Assembly (NCBI RefSeq): GCF_012641275.1
Contig: NZ_JABAIA010000001.1
Coordinates: 682,001-746,000, forward strand
Length of the DNA stretch: 64,000 nucleotides
Direction of reading: 5' to 3'
Source: Chitinophaga varians
Lineage (GTDB): Bacteria > Bacteroidota > Bacteroidia > Chitinophagales > Chitinophagaceae
In this document: positions 27,657 through 36,141 of the stretch, piece by piece
Layout of the letters: every line of letters begins with the position of its first letter
Numbering within the stretch: the first letter of the stretch is position 1
Notes under the pieces: generated by a model
Told to the model about the DNA's origin: nothing
Databases searched by the model: none
The model's input: the letters and a program-made list of their open reading frames with translations, nothing else
Position numbers and translations under genes: made by a program

Positions 27657-28775
27657 ATGTTTAGTAATCTTGCCATAGATGTGGCACTGGGGCTGATATT
27701 CATTTATCTGCTCTACAGTTTGTTAGCCTCCATTATACAGGAGATGGCCGCCCGGTTGTTCAACGCCCGGGCGCGGGTCTTGACCAAAGCACTGCGCCGC
27801 CTGCTGGAGGATGATGACCGCAGCGGAGACCTGGGCGCTTTTGGCCGCTTCACTTTCTTCAACTGGTTTTACGAGCTGGGCTGGAGCGTGGTCTATTTTT
27901 TCGCGCCTTTTCAGCACAGTCCTTTTTTGAAGAAGTTCTACCAGTCGCCTTCCATCCGCTACCTGGGAGAAAACAGCGCCTCTGCCAGGCCTGCCTATAT
28001 CAGCCCGCAGATATTTTCACAGACGATGGTCCACCTGCTGCGCGGAACACTGGAGGAAAACCAGTCAGAGACGGCTGCTATCCGCCACAGCCTGACTTAT
28101 AATACGCTGCAGCTGGCGCCCGATACCATTGCCCATCTGCGGAATCTTTTTGAAGATGCTCATTACGATGTGGACCGGTTCCGGGCCAATATGGAGACCT
28201 GGTTCAATGAAACCATGACCCGCGCCAGTGGCTGGTACCGCCGCCAAACACAGGTGTGGCTGCTGATACTGGGACTGGGCATTGCTGCGGTGTTTAATGT
28301 TGATAGCATCGCTATCGCCCGTATTCTGATGAAAGATAAAAATGTGCGGGAGCAGATGGTACGCCTGGCGGCCAGTCGCGAGCCCTCCTATGCGGCAGTT
28401 ACGGACACGCTTACACGAAAAAACATCTTCCATCGCGACAGCAGTTATTTCAGACAGGACACGTCTGTCAGCATGATGTTAAAAGATACCGCGCTTATTG
28501 GCGTTTACGCTATCCTTCGCCAGGACGCCGGCGACGCTAAAAATGTGCTGGGCATCAGCCGCGATTGCGTGACTGACACCACCGGCGGCAAAAAGGAGCT
28601 CCGTTGCGGCTTCACACATCCCTACCAGAAAAACGGCTGGATGGTACTGGCAGGATGGTGCATTACCGCCCTGGCTATTTCATTGGGCGCACCTTTCTGG
28701 TTCGATCTGCTGGGCAGGGTAGTCAAGTTCCGAAACCTGCCGCCACAGCAATCAGCCGCCAATAACGGGGTGTAG
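27657..28775 (+). CDS. Hypothetical membrane protein
   Basis: A 372-residue protein with three clear hydrophobic segments: N-terminal (ALGLIFIYLLYSLLASII, 9-26), central (VWLLILGLGIAAVFNV, near 198-213) and C-terminal (WMVLAGWCITALAISLGAPFWFDLL, near 328-352). The last segment, ending with SLGAPFWFDLLGRVVKFRN, recurs in uncharacterised membrane proteins of several phyla. Large soluble regions lie between the segments. A near-consensus -7 box (TACCTTTA, 27600-27607) lies 50 bp upstream. No function can be assigned. Confidence 0.65.
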   Translation: MFSNLAIDVALGLIFIYLLYSLLASIIQEMAARLFNARARVLTKALRRLLEDDDRSGDLGAFGRFTFFNWFYELGWSVVYFFAPFQHSPFLKKFYQSPSIRYLGENSASARPAYISPQIFSQTMVHLLRGTLEENQSETAAIRHSLTYNTLQLAPDTIAHLRNLFEDAHYDVDRFRANMETWFNETMTRASGWYRRQTQVWLLILGLGIAAVFNVDSIAIARILMKDKNVREQMVRLAASREPSYAAVTDTLTRKNIFHRDSSYFRQDTSVSMMLKDTALIGVYAILRQDAGDAKNVLGISRDCVTDTTGGKKELRCGFTHPYQKNGWMVLAGWCITALAISLGAPFWFDLLGRVVKFRNLPPQQSAANNGV

Positions 28776-28835
28776 GGAGGCTGCACAGCAGCAACGGCAG
28801 CATACAAAATACGTGCGCCAATGCCCTTTAAAGCG

Positions 28836-28843
28836 TACTTTTG
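28836..28843 (+). promoter_or_regulatory. -7 box (TACTTTTG) of the RidA-like gene
   Basis: An exact match to TAnnTTTG, 35 nt before the ATG at 28879. No clear -33 TTG. Confidence 0.45.
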
Positions 28844-28878
28844 AACTGTCTTCTTACCCTTCTTCAAAATATAATTTT

Positions 28879-29268
28879 ATGAAACGTACCCATTATTCCT
28901 CCGGCGCGCAATGGGAAAACAAAGTGGGATATTCCCGCGCGGTACGGATAGGCAATACCATCGAAGTGTCAGGAACAGTAGCGGTAGACAATGATAAAGT
29001 AGTAGCGGAAGGTGATGCCTATGAACAAACCCGTTTTGTACTGGCTAAAATAGAATCCGTCCTGGTGTCTGCGGGCGCCACGCTGCACGATGTAGTCAGA
29101 ACGCGCATGTTTGTAACGGACATTTCCCGCTGGGAAGAGTATGGCCGGGCACATGGTGAATTTTTCAAAGCCATCAAACCCGCCACCACCATGGTGGAGG
29201 TAAGCAGGCTGATAGATCCCCGCTACCTGGTGGAGATAGAAGCCACGGCTATTGTAAGCGGAGAATAA
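28879..29268 (+). CDS. RidA/YjgF-family protein
   Basis: A 129-residue protein of the YjgF/YER057c/UK114 (Rid) superfamily. The family hydrolyses reactive enamine/imine intermediates made by PLP enzymes. Visible conserved parts are SGTVAVDND, YEQTRFVLAKIESVL, DVVRTRMFVTDI and a C-terminal LVEIEATAIV. The canonical RidA Arg is in DVVRTRMF; the rest of the active site diverges, so this is probably a non-archetypal Rid subfamily. The start at 28879 fits the family length; an upstream in-frame ATG would overlap the promoter. The gene stands alone between a membrane protein and a convergent rhodanese. Confidence 0.88.
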   Translation: MKRTHYSSGAQWENKVGYSRAVRIGNTIEVSGTVAVDNDKVVAEGDAYEQTRFVLAKIESVLVSAGATLHDVVRTRMFVTDISRWEEYGRAHGEFFKAIKPATTMVEVSRLIDPRYLVEIEATAIVSGE

Positions 29269-29283
29269 AAAAGATATAAGTAT

Positions 29284-29343
29284 AAAGCGCGAAGCTTAGC
29301 AGGGACTGGTAAAATACATTACCCCTGCTAAGCTTCGCGCTTT
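29284..29343. terminator. Strong bidirectional terminator
   Basis: Perfect 21-bp arms (29284-29304 and 29323-29343) around an 18-nt loop between the convergent RidA-like and rhodanese genes. The arms begin and end with AAA/TTT. Confidence 0.8.
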
Positions 29344-29358
29344 GTATGATCTTTATTG

Positions 29359-29655
29359 TTACGCCTGCCAGTTAAGCATACCGCCGGTCAGGTTCTTCAC
29401 ATTGGTGAAGCCCATGGTTTCGAGCAGCATACATGCCTGGCCGCTACGGTTGCCGCTGCGGCAGTAAACAATCACTTCTTCATCTTTCAGGTGCTCAATT
29501 TCATCCACCTGCATTGCCTGCACGAGGCCCAGCGGAATATGAAAGCCACCGATGTTAAATTCAGCGCGTTCGTGCGGTTCACGAACATCGAGGATGTTCA
29601 GTTGTTCACCGTTGTCCATGCGCTGTTTCAGTTCTTCTTTTGTGATATTCTGCAT
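29359..29655 (-). CDS. Single-domain rhodanese-like protein
   Basis: A 98-residue cytoplasmic rhodanese domain, the usual size for a GlpE/PspE-like single-domain sulfurtransferase. The active-site loop is CRSGNRSGQA with the persulfide-carrying Cys near residue 68. LNILDVREPHERAEFNIG marks the conserved entry. The loop CRSGNRS (six residues) is typical of sulfurtransferases. It follows the PASTA gene by 46 bp on the same strand and may be co-transcribed with ddl and PASTA. Sulfur donor and acceptor are unknown. Confidence 0.9.
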   Translation of the reverse strand: MQNITKEELKQRMDNGEQLNILDVREPHERAEFNIGGFHIPLGLVQAMQVDEIEHLKDEEVIVYCRSGNRSGQACMLLETMGFTNVKNLTGGMLNWQA

Positions 29656-29701
29656 GATATTAAGTTTAAGTTCGGTTTAAAAATGGTGGTTTTGATGTTT
29701 G

Positions 29702-30508
29702 TTATTGTTGTACCGGAGCCTGTGTGGAGTCTTTCACCGGTTTGGTGGCAGACAGCCACAAGTCAATGCTTTCACCGGCCCTTACCATGTTGAAGTCCCC
29801 GATTTCATTTCTGCGGGTAGGCACCTGCTTGATGATAAAGGCGTTGGCCGTATCCGTTACGCCCGGATCGATAATAATGGTACCTGCGCTCAGATTGTTG
29901 GCGTTCAGCATTTCACGGGCTTCCGTAAAGGTGAGGCCTACAAAATCGGGCACCGGATTTTCAATGCTGCCGGTACCGCTGCTGATGATCAGCGTAATAT
30001 TGCTGCCTTCTGCTACAGGGGTGCCGGGTTTAACACGTTTACCATTGAGCAGCTGCTGCAGGATGGTATTAGTGGCGAAGTCCGGTTTATAGATGGTATC
30101 TCCCACATTGAGGCGCACGCTTTTCAGCACCATTTCAGCGCTGCGGAAGGTCAGTCCTTCCAGGTCAGGCATTTTCACCATGGGGGCCACTACCTTGTTG
30201 ACTGTCAGGTAAATCGTTCTGCCGACTTTTACCCGCGCGCCTTTATCGGGAGTTTGTACCCATACAGACAAAGGAGGGATACTGTCTATGTAGATGGAGT
30301 CTCTTACATCGGCTTCAAATCCTGCCTTTTCCAGGAGGGCAATGGCTTCTTTCACACTTTTCCCCCGCACGTCCGGAACGGTCAGTTCTTCATTATGCCG
30401 GGTAATAACGCCCAACAGGGAGAAGAACAGCAGTGCCAGTCCAAAAAAGAACGCTATTACAATCAACAGGTTAATTCCGAAAGAGCGTTTGGTAATAAAG
30501 TCAAACAT
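29702..30508 (-). CDS. PASTA-domain membrane protein
   Basis: A 268-residue protein with a short cytoplasmic N-terminus, one transmembrane helix (LLIVIAFFFGLALLFFSLLG, 14-33) and three extracytoplasmic PASTA repeats (about 38-105, 107-178 and 180-250). The repeats open with VPDVRGKSVKEAI, MPDLEGLTFRSAE and VPDFVGLTFTEAR. PASTA domains bind peptidoglycan stem peptides or beta-lactams. There is no kinase or transpeptidase domain here, as is usual for this Bacteroidota form. It lies directly downstream of ddl, which makes the D-Ala-D-Ala that PASTA-type modules may sense. Confidence 0.9.
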   Translation of the reverse strand: MFDFITKRSFGINLLIVIAFFFGLALLFFSLLGVITRHNEELTVPDVRGKSVKEAIALLEKAGFEADVRDSIYIDSIPPLSVWVQTPDKGARVKVGRTIYLTVNKVVAPMVKMPDLEGLTFRSAEMVLKSVRLNVGDTIYKPDFATNTILQQLLNGKRVKPGTPVAEGSNITLIISSGTGSIENPVPDFVGLTFTEAREMLNANNLSAGTIIIDPGVTDTANAFIIKQVPTRRNEIGDFNMVRAGESIDLWLSATKPVKDSTQAPVQQ

Positions 30509-30514
30509 ATTTTA

Positions 30515-30607
30515 AAATTACGAATTACGAATTACGAGTTAGGAATTACGAATTACGAATTACGAATTAAGCATCTGCTTTATTCATAATTCGTAATTCG
30601 TAATTTA
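30515..30607. repeat. GAATTAC heptamer repeats
   Basis: About seven tandem copies of a 7-bp unit (GAATTAC, one as GAGTTAG) are followed after 20 bp by two inverted copies (GTAATTC). Together they can fold into a stem between the ddl and PASTA genes. The same unit occurs at 39068-39226 and singly before the genes at 21837 and 22982. Confidence 0.75.
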
Positions 30608-31594
30608 TTTCTTCATGCATTCTTCCAGCACTTCACCATAAAACTCCTTCAGGGTTTTACCGGCGGCCCTTACCTGTTGCGGCACAAGGCTGTTTTCAGA
30701 CTGGCCAGGCATGGTGTTGGCTTCCAGGAAGTACAGTTTACCGGTGGCTTCTTCATAAATAAAGTCAATCCGGGTGATCCCTTTACAATTCAGTTTGTTA
30801 TACAGCGCAGATGCTGTTTTCTGTACCAGTGCCGTGATATCGTCAGATACCGGCGCCGGCGTTATTTCGTTGGACACGCCTGGTGTATATTTCGCTTCGT
30901 AGTCGAAAAACTCCTTGCTGCTCACCACTTCGGTGATCGGCAGTACATTCAGGACGCCATTGGCTTTATAAAGACCGATGGTCAGTTCCCTGCCTTTGAT
31001 AAATTCTTCGATGAGCACCTGGTTGTCTTCCTTAAAGGCTTTTTCGATGGCAGCAGGCAATTCTTCCGCTGTTTTCACTTTAGACATGCCGATGCTGCTG
31101 CCGCCTTCCGCCGGTTTCACGAAAACGGGCAAACGCAGTTCCTGCAAAATTGCTGCCGGATCATGCGGCTGGTCACGGAAGATATGGGCGGATTTGGAGA
31201 CGTTCACCACATTGAGGGCCGCCACCACTTTATTACAGTAGCTTTTATTGAAAGTCAGCGCCGAAGTCACCATGCCACAGCTGGTGTAGGGGATGTCCAG
31301 CATTTCAAAGTAGCCCTGCAGACGGCCGTCTTCACCCGGGGTACCGTGGATGCCGATAAACACGGCGTCGAATTTTATTTTGTTGCCGCCTATATTCAGG
31401 GAGAAATCGTTTTTATCGATTTCATAAACAGCGCCGTCAGTGGCCGTATGACGCCATCCCTCCCGGGTAACGATGATTTTGTATACAGCGTATTTGCTGC
31501 TGTCCAGGTTCTTTTCTATAGTTTCAGCACTCTGCACGGATATTACATATTCTCCGGAATATCCACCAGCTACCAAGGCGATGTTCTTCTTCAT
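30605..31594 (-). CDS. ddl: D-alanine--D-alanine ligase
   Basis: ATP-grasp enzyme of 329 residues that joins two D-alanines for peptidoglycan. Features are VAGGYSGEYVISVQSA at the N-terminus, IGIHGTPGEDGRLQGYFEM (near 84-102), the omega-loop region PVFVKPAEGGSSIGMSKV (near 155-172), and the C-terminal metal site LYFLEANTMPGQSENSLVPQ. The length and motif set are typical. It heads an apparent operon with the PASTA and rhodanese genes. Confidence 0.96.
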   Translation of the reverse strand: MKKNIALVAGGYSGEYVISVQSAETIEKNLDSSKYAVYKIIVTREGWRHTATDGAVYEIDKNDFSLNIGGNKIKFDAVFIGIHGTPGEDGRLQGYFEMLDIPYTSCGMVTSALTFNKSYCNKVVAALNVVNVSKSAHIFRDQPHDPAAILQELRLPVFVKPAEGGSSIGMSKVKTAEELPAAIEKAFKEDNQVLIEEFIKGRELTIGLYKANGVLNVLPITEVVSSKEFFDYEAKYTPGVSNEITPAPVSDDITALVQKTASALYNKLNCKGITRIDFIYEEATGKLYFLEANTMPGQSENSLVPQQVRAAGKTLKEFYGEVLEECMKK

Positions 31595-31616
31595 AAGATA
31601 AATTACTATAAGCGGG

Positions 31617-31646
31617 TAAAGTTAAAGGTTATTTGTTAATTGTCAA
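31617..31646 (-). promoter_or_regulatory. Promoter of ddl (TTG-N19-TAACTTTA)
   Basis: On the minus strand a TTG (31646-31644) is followed after exactly 19 nt by TAACTTTA (31624-31617), one base off the TAnnTTTG consensus. The box ends 22 nt before the ddl ATG. The spacing is the Bacteroidota optimum. Confidence 0.65.
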
Positions 31647-31715
31647 CAGCGGGTCAGCCGGCGTTTTCATTAATTTCCGGCCGTCGGCGGAACCCGGGCA
31701 GCCACAGGTACAAAA

Positions 31716-31745
31716 AAAGCCGTCCGGAACTTACCGGACGGCTTT
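31716..31745 (-). terminator. Terminator of the ferredoxin gene
   Basis: A perfect 12-bp stem (AAAGCCGTCCGG and complement), 6-nt loop, then seven T on the minus strand, 21 bp past the ferredoxin stop. Confidence 0.85.
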
Positions 31746-31766
31746 AAATTAGGTGGCTCGCATATA

Positions 31767-32114
31767 TTAGAGGTGCAGTCTGTCTTTCTTAGCCATCAGC
31801 TCATCTACTGTTTCCTGGTACATTTCGTCCGGAACGCAGCAGTCTACCGGGCAAACAGCGGCACATTGCGGTTCTTCGTGGAAACCCTGGCACTCTGTAC
31901 ACTTGTTAGGCACAATATAATAGGTGTCTACACTGATCGGGGCATTACGCTGGTCTGCGTCCATCTGGCTGCCGTCCATCAGGGTATAAGAGCCTTTTAC
32001 GGTTGTACCATCGGCCAGTGCCCATTCTACACCGCCTTCATAGATGGCATTATTGGGGCATTCCGGTTCACAAGCGCCACAATTTATACATTCATCTGTT
32101 ATCTTAATTGCCAT
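31767..32114 (-). CDS. 2[4Fe-4S] ferredoxin
   Basis: A 115-residue electron-transfer protein with two [4Fe-4S] sites. The first is [12 protein letters not shown] (C-x2-C-x2-C-x3-C-P, near 11-22). The second is spread as CTEC, eight residues, then CAAVCP. The insertion between the sites and the long C-terminal helix match the Allochromatium/YfhL-type ferredoxins. It is divergent from a LuxC-type acyl-CoA reductase with 90 bp between starts; this pairing suggests, but does not prove, a functional link. Confidence 0.93.
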   Translation of the reverse strand: MAIKITDECINCGACEPECPNNAIYEGGVEWALADGTTVKGSYTLMDGSQMDADQRNAPISVDTYYIVPNKCTECQGFHEEPQCAAVCPVDCCVPDEMYQETVDELMAKKDRLHL

Positions 32115-32142
32115 AGAGTAAACTTTTTTAGTAGTAAGCCAT

Positions 32143-32150
32143 TAATTTTG
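32143..32150 (+). promoter_or_regulatory. -7 box (TAATTTTG) of the acyl-CoA reductase gene
   Basis: An exact TAnnTTTG match 54 nt before the ATG at 32205, in the space shared with the divergent ferredoxin gene. Confidence 0.45.
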
Positions 32151-32204
32151 TGGACAAAAATAAAAATTCCCGGTTTAATTAAGTCAAATATTTATAACAG
32201 TTTC

Positions 32205-33203
32205 ATGAACATAGCGGAAAAAGAAGCAGCATTGGTACGCCTGGGCCAGTATTTGGCCGGCAACAGTACGGAGTTGACAGCAGTAAAGGAACGTGCTTAC
32301 TTGGCCAATGGCTGGTTCACCCCTGAATTTATTGATAAATCCATCGACAGTATCTGCCGGTACTACCTGGAACCGGCGGCCCTGCAAGCCTGGTTGCGGC
32401 AGTACCCTGCCACTACCGCGGATAGGGCGCCTAAAAAGGTGGGCATCGTCGTGGCCGGTAATATCCCCCTCGTTGGGTTCCATGACTGGCTCTGCGGATT
32501 CATCAGCGGGCACCATATCAAAATGAAGCTCTCCTCCAAAGATGAAGTGCTGATGCGTCATATCCTTGACAAAATGACCGAATGGTACCCCGAACAGGCC
32601 GAGCAGACCGAAGTACTGGAAATACTGAAAAACTGCGACGCCTATATTGCCACCGGCAGCAACAACTCCGCCCGGTATTTCAACTACTACTTTTCAAAAT
32701 ACCCGCATATTATCCGGCATAACCGTACCTCTGCGGCTATCCTGACCGGCCGGGAAACCGCCGCCGAACTGGAAGCGCTGGCAGACGATGTAATGCTCTA
32801 CTTCGGCCTGGGATGCCGTAACGTGACCAAAGTAATGGTGCCGGAAGGGTATGACTTTGAACCGCTGCTTAAAGCACTCGGCAAATACGACTACCTGGCC
32901 GACCACCACAAGTACAAAAACAACTACGATTACAACCTGGCCCTGTTCCTGCTCAATAGCAGCGCTTACCTGACCAATGGCAGCATACTGCTTCATGAGG
33001 CAGCTTCCCTGTTTTCCCCTCTCAGCGTGCTGCATTATGGCTACTATAAAGATATACAGCAGCTCCGCGAAGACATGGCGGCCCAGGCGGACCTTCAGTG
33101 CCTGGTAGGCCAACAGTTTACGCCTTTCGGAAAAGCCCAGCAACCTTCCCTGTCAGATTATGCCGATGGGGTGGACACCCTGGCGTTCCTGCTGGAACTG
33201 TGA
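32205..33203 (+). CDS. LuxC-like acyl-CoA reductase
   Basis: A 332-residue protein of the LuxC/acyl-CoA reductase family (aldehyde-dehydrogenase superfamily), which reduces an acyl-CoA or acyl-protein to an aldehyde with NADPH. The nucleotide-binding start is KVGIVVAGNIPLVGFHDWL (near 78-96). KMKLSSKDE follows, then the cysteine-bearing LGLGCRNVTKVMVP near 201-214, which holds the likely nucleophile. The start at 32205 is chosen because the longer open frame runs antisense through the ferredoxin gene. No luciferase or lux genes are present, so the product probably enters lipid metabolism (inference). Confidence 0.83.
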   Translation: MNIAEKEAALVRLGQYLAGNSTELTAVKERAYLANGWFTPEFIDKSIDSICRYYLEPAALQAWLRQYPATTADRAPKKVGIVVAGNIPLVGFHDWLCGFISGHHIKMKLSSKDEVLMRHILDKMTEWYPEQAEQTEVLEILKNCDAYIATGSNNSARYFNYYFSKYPHIIRHNRTSAAILTGRETAAELEALADDVMLYFGLGCRNVTKVMVPEGYDFEPLLKALGKYDYLADHHKYKNNYDYNLALFLLNSSAYLTNGSILLHEAASLFSPLSVLHYGYYKDIQQLREDMAAQADLQCLVGQQFTPFGKAQQPSLSDYADGVDTLAFLLEL

Positions 33204-33226
33204 TCATAATAATATTTTGAAGATCA

Positions 33227-33276
33227 ATTAAGACAAGGGGCGAAGATCAGATTTGATCTTCGCCCCTTGTCTTAAT
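33227..33276. terminator. Strong terminator after the acyl-CoA reductase gene
   Basis: Perfect 23-bp arms (33227-33249 and 33254-33276), a 4-nt loop, then a T-rich tract (seven T at 33282-33288) on the + strand. Confidence 0.88.
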
Positions 33277-33289
33277 GAATATTTTTTTC

Positions 33290-33548
33290 CGCTCTCACTG
33301 CTCTGTGCCGTCGGTGGAGTAACATTTTGTCAACCTTTTTGTTATATTGTCATTGCCCTGTGTTATCCTGTCAGCCTGTTTTTTAGCAGTATTTAACGAT
33401 TGATATAAAAATCTGTTAAAGTAATTACGCCACTGTATGTTTCATTCGCTACCGCTACTAAATTTGTATCAAGGGCATATAAATTGATCTTATCTACGTT
33501 ATTAAAAATATACTTTATTTAGTATCACAACGCTAAACACACTATAAT
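33290..33548 (+). promoter_or_regulatory. Upstream region of the HtrA-like gene, with -7 box
   Basis: A 260-bp A+T-rich leader. An exact -7 box (TAAATTTG) lies at 33459-33466, which would give a 5' UTR of ~77 nt. The rest has short direct repeats of TTTTTGT/TGTTATA type around 33337-33375 that could be regulator sites. No ORF or RNA gene is seen. Confidence 0.4.
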
Positions 33549-35126
33549 ATGAAATTCAAGCAAATTGTTACGACAGTGTTGATCAGTGCTGTTACTGCCG
33601 TTGCTGCCATATTTGTGTATGGCAAATACTTCGAAGGCAGACGCCCCGGCATTTTTCAAAACGGTTCCAATGACATCCCCGTAAACTATGCAAGGTACAC
33701 CATGCCTGGCACTGACAACAGAGCCAATGCCGTTCCCCCCTCCGATTTTGTGACTGCCGCCAGAACAGCCGTTCCCGGCGTAGTGCACATCAAAACAAAA
33801 ATCAATCCCCGACAGGTGACCAACGGACTTCAGAAAAGACGCAGCATCCTGCAAGACCTCTTTGGCGATGAGTTTTTTGGCGATGAATTCAACGGAGGCG
33901 GAGATGGCCGCCGTTATTACATCCCCGGCCAGATGGCTTCCGGTTCCGGCGTACTGATCTCCGATGACGGCTATATCGTGACCAACAACCACGTGATCGC
34001 CGACGCAGATGAGATCACCGTTTCCCTGGCCAATGAAAATAAAACCTTCAAGGCCAAACTGGTGGGCACTGACCCCAGCACCGACCTGGCTGTGATCAAG
34101 ATACCCGCCAAGAACCTGCCTTACATGCTGTATGGCAACTCCGACAACGTGGAAATTGGTCAATGGGTACTGGCAGTAGGTTACCCGCTTAACCTCGACG
34201 CAACCGTTACCGCCGGTATCGTCAGCGCCAAGTCCCGCTCTATCGGTATCAATAAAAGCGGTGGCAGAATCAACAACTCCATCGAATCCTTTATACAGAC
34301 CGATGCTGCGGTGAACCAGGGTAACAGCGGCGGCGCACTGGTGAATACCGCCGGCGAACTGGTGGGCATCAACTCCGCCATTGCCTCCCCTACCGGCTCC
34401 TATGCAGGCTATTCCTACGCGATCCCGGTAAACCTGGTGAGGAAAGTGGTGAATGATATCCTGAAATATGGAAGCGTACAGCGTGCCTACCTCGGTGTAA
34501 AATACGCCTCCCCTGCCGCCATCGCCGCTATGACCGATGACCAGCTGCGCGAAATCGGTGTAAAACGCGATGTGACCGGCGTGCAGATCACCGAAGTGAT
34601 GGAAAACAGCTCCGCTGCGTCTGCAGGCCTGCGCCAGGGCGATATCATCACTAAAATCAATGGTGTGAGCATCGCAGGTTCCTCTCAGATGAGTGAGCAG
34701 GTGGCCCGTTACAAACCAGGCGACAAAATCAGCATTACCTATCTGCGCGGTGACAAGGAATACACCAGCAGCAATATCATTCTCCGCAATCTGCAGGGCA
34801 ATACCGATGTGGTGCGGATCACCAGCCTCGACAGACTGGGCGCGGACCTTTCCGAGCTGACCAAAGAAGAGGCGACCAGCATTGGCGTAAAAGGTGGTGT
34901 CAGGGTAAATGATATCAGTACCGGTATCCTGAAGAAACAAACCAGCATGGTGCCCGGTTTCGTTATCCTGAAGGCTGGCAACACCGCGGTTACTTCTGTG
35001 AATACGCTCAGCACCATCCTTGAAAAAGAAAAAAATATACAACTGGTAGGTTTCTATCCGCAGAGAGGTGGTAACATCTACTATTACAATATCAATACCG
35101 GTGGCGCAGGTGCGGAAAACCTGTAA
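33549..35126 (+). CDS. HtrA/DegP-like periplasmic serine protease
   Basis: A 525-residue periplasmic quality-control protease anchored or exported by an N-terminal segment (QIVTTVLISAVTAVAAIFV). Trypsin-fold triad: His in VTNNHVIADAD (near 147), Asp in PSTDLAVIKIP (near 179) and Ser in QGNSGGALV (near 259). A PDZ domain follows (about 315-405), with GVQITEVMENSSAASAGL. A weaker second PDZ-like region fills the C-terminus (about 415-510). An acidic/glycine loop after the N-terminus (about residues 95-120) fits the LA loop. It has its own promoter region and terminator, as expected for an envelope-stress gene. Confidence 0.93.
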   Translation: MKFKQIVTTVLISAVTAVAAIFVYGKYFEGRRPGIFQNGSNDIPVNYARYTMPGTDNRANAVPPSDFVTAARTAVPGVVHIKTKINPRQVTNGLQKRRSILQDLFGDEFFGDEFNGGGDGRRYYIPGQMASGSGVLISDDGYIVTNNHVIADADEITVSLANENKTFKAKLVGTDPSTDLAVIKIPAKNLPYMLYGNSDNVEIGQWVLAVGYPLNLDATVTAGIVSAKSRSIGINKSGGRINNSIESFIQTDAAVNQGNSGGALVNTAGELVGINSAIASPTGSYAGYSYAIPVNLVRKVVNDILKYGSVQRAYLGVKYASPAAIAAMTDDQLREIGVKRDVTGVQITEVMENSSAASAGLRQGDIITKINGVSIAGSSQMSEQVARYKPGDKISITYLRGDKEYTSSNIILRNLQGNTDVVRITSLDRLGADLSELTKEEATSIGVKGGVRVNDISTGILKKQTSMVPGFVILKAGNTAVTSVNTLSTILEKEKNIQLVGFYPQRGGNIYYYNINTGGAGAENL

Positions 35127-35143
35127 TACCCGCTGACGACCTT

Positions 35144-35190
35144 TTTAAAAGAAAGCCCCGCTTCATATGAAACGGGGCTTTTCTTTTAAA
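35144..35190 (+). terminator. Terminator of the HtrA-like gene
   Basis: A stem of GCCCCG/CGGGGC extended by AAAAGAAA/TTTTCTTTT arms, with a 9-nt loop, starting 17 bp past the stop. Confidence 0.8.
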
Positions 35191-35379
35191 AAAGTACAAG
35201 TAAAGTCTGGACAAACTAACAAGTAATAGCTAGATCTATGAAAACCCATAATGAAAATAAGATAAGTATATGAGGTTAGGTTACATGACCTCGTGAACAG
35301 CGTATTCCATACAGGGAACGCACAAAAAAGCCGGTTAAGCGCAAGGCCACCGGCTTAAAATCTTCAGTGTGAGACAGAC

Positions 35380-36141
35380 TTACAGGTTGATCACTCCTTT
35401 CAGCTGGGTGAAAAACTCATCTTTTTTACGGGAGGAAATCGGAATATTTTTCTGGTCGCTCATCACCACCGCGGTACCCAATCCCTTGATAATCTTCACA
35501 ATATGGTGAATATTGATCAGGAAGGATTTATGTACCCTGTAAAAGCCTTTGTCAGACAACATTTCCTCGTATTCTTTCAGGGACTTGGAGATCAGATGGG
35601 ATACATTGTTGATCAGCTGTATTTTGGTATAGCTGTCGAAGGCTTCGCAATAGATAATATCCTTGAGGTCAATGACATTATACCCGTCATTCACGGGGAT
35701 GACTATCTTGGAGAAGGCGTTATCGTTATTTTTAACGTAGTCTTTCAGAATAGAAGCCAGTTCGTTCAGTCTTCCTTTTTTGCTTTTCTTTACTTTTTCC
35801 AATGCGTCTTCCACCTCGCTCACCTTAATTGGTTTTAGCAGGTAGTCCAATGCCGCAAATTTGATGGCTTGTAAAGCGTATTCCTGGAAGGCAGTGATAA
35901 AAATAACCTCAAAGTTCAGCACCGGGAACATTTCCAGCAGTTGGAAACCGTTATGCGGAGGCATTTCAATGTCCAGGAACAGTACGTCAATGGGGTTGTT
36001 TTTAATCATTTCTGCCGCCTCATTGATATTCTGCGCTTCTCCGACTACGGTAACATCCTTACAATAGTTTTCCAGAATATTGCGCAAAATATGAATGTTG
36101 CGGACTTCATCGTCTACAATGGCAGCTTTTATATTACTCAT
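35380..36141 (-). CDS. LytTR-family response regulator
   Basis: A 253-residue transcriptional regulator. It has a receiver domain (1-120) with acidic pocket DDE, phosphoacceptor Asp in VLFLDIEMP (near 57) and Lys in YLLKPIKV. A LytTR DNA-binding domain follows (about 145-250): KIVIPVNDGYNVIDLKDII, then FYRVHKSFLINIHHI. Its start overlaps the sensor-kinase stop by 4 nt (ATGA), so it is the cognate regulator. LytTR proteins bind direct repeats upstream of their targets; the targets here are unknown. Confidence 0.95.
   Translation of the reverse strand: MSNIKAAIVDDEVRNIHILRNILENYCKDVTVVGEAQNINEAAEMIKNNPIDVLFLDIEMPPHNGFQLLEMFPVLNFEVIFITAFQEYALQAIKFAALDYLLKPIKVSEVEDALEKVKKSKKGRLNELASILKDYVKNNDNAFSKIVIPVNDGYNVIDLKDIIYCEAFDSYTKIQLINNVSHLISKSLKEYEEMLSDKGFYRVHKSFLINIHHIVKIIKGLGTAVVMSDQKNIPISSRKKDEFFTQLKGVINL

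Noticed and set aside
30515..30607. Possible CRISPR array
   Set aside because: The repeat unit is 7 bp and tandem without spacers; there are no cas genes in the window.
32205..33203. Bioluminescence (lux) locus
   Set aside because: Only the LuxC-like reductase is present; no luciferase, LuxD or LuxE genes are nearby.
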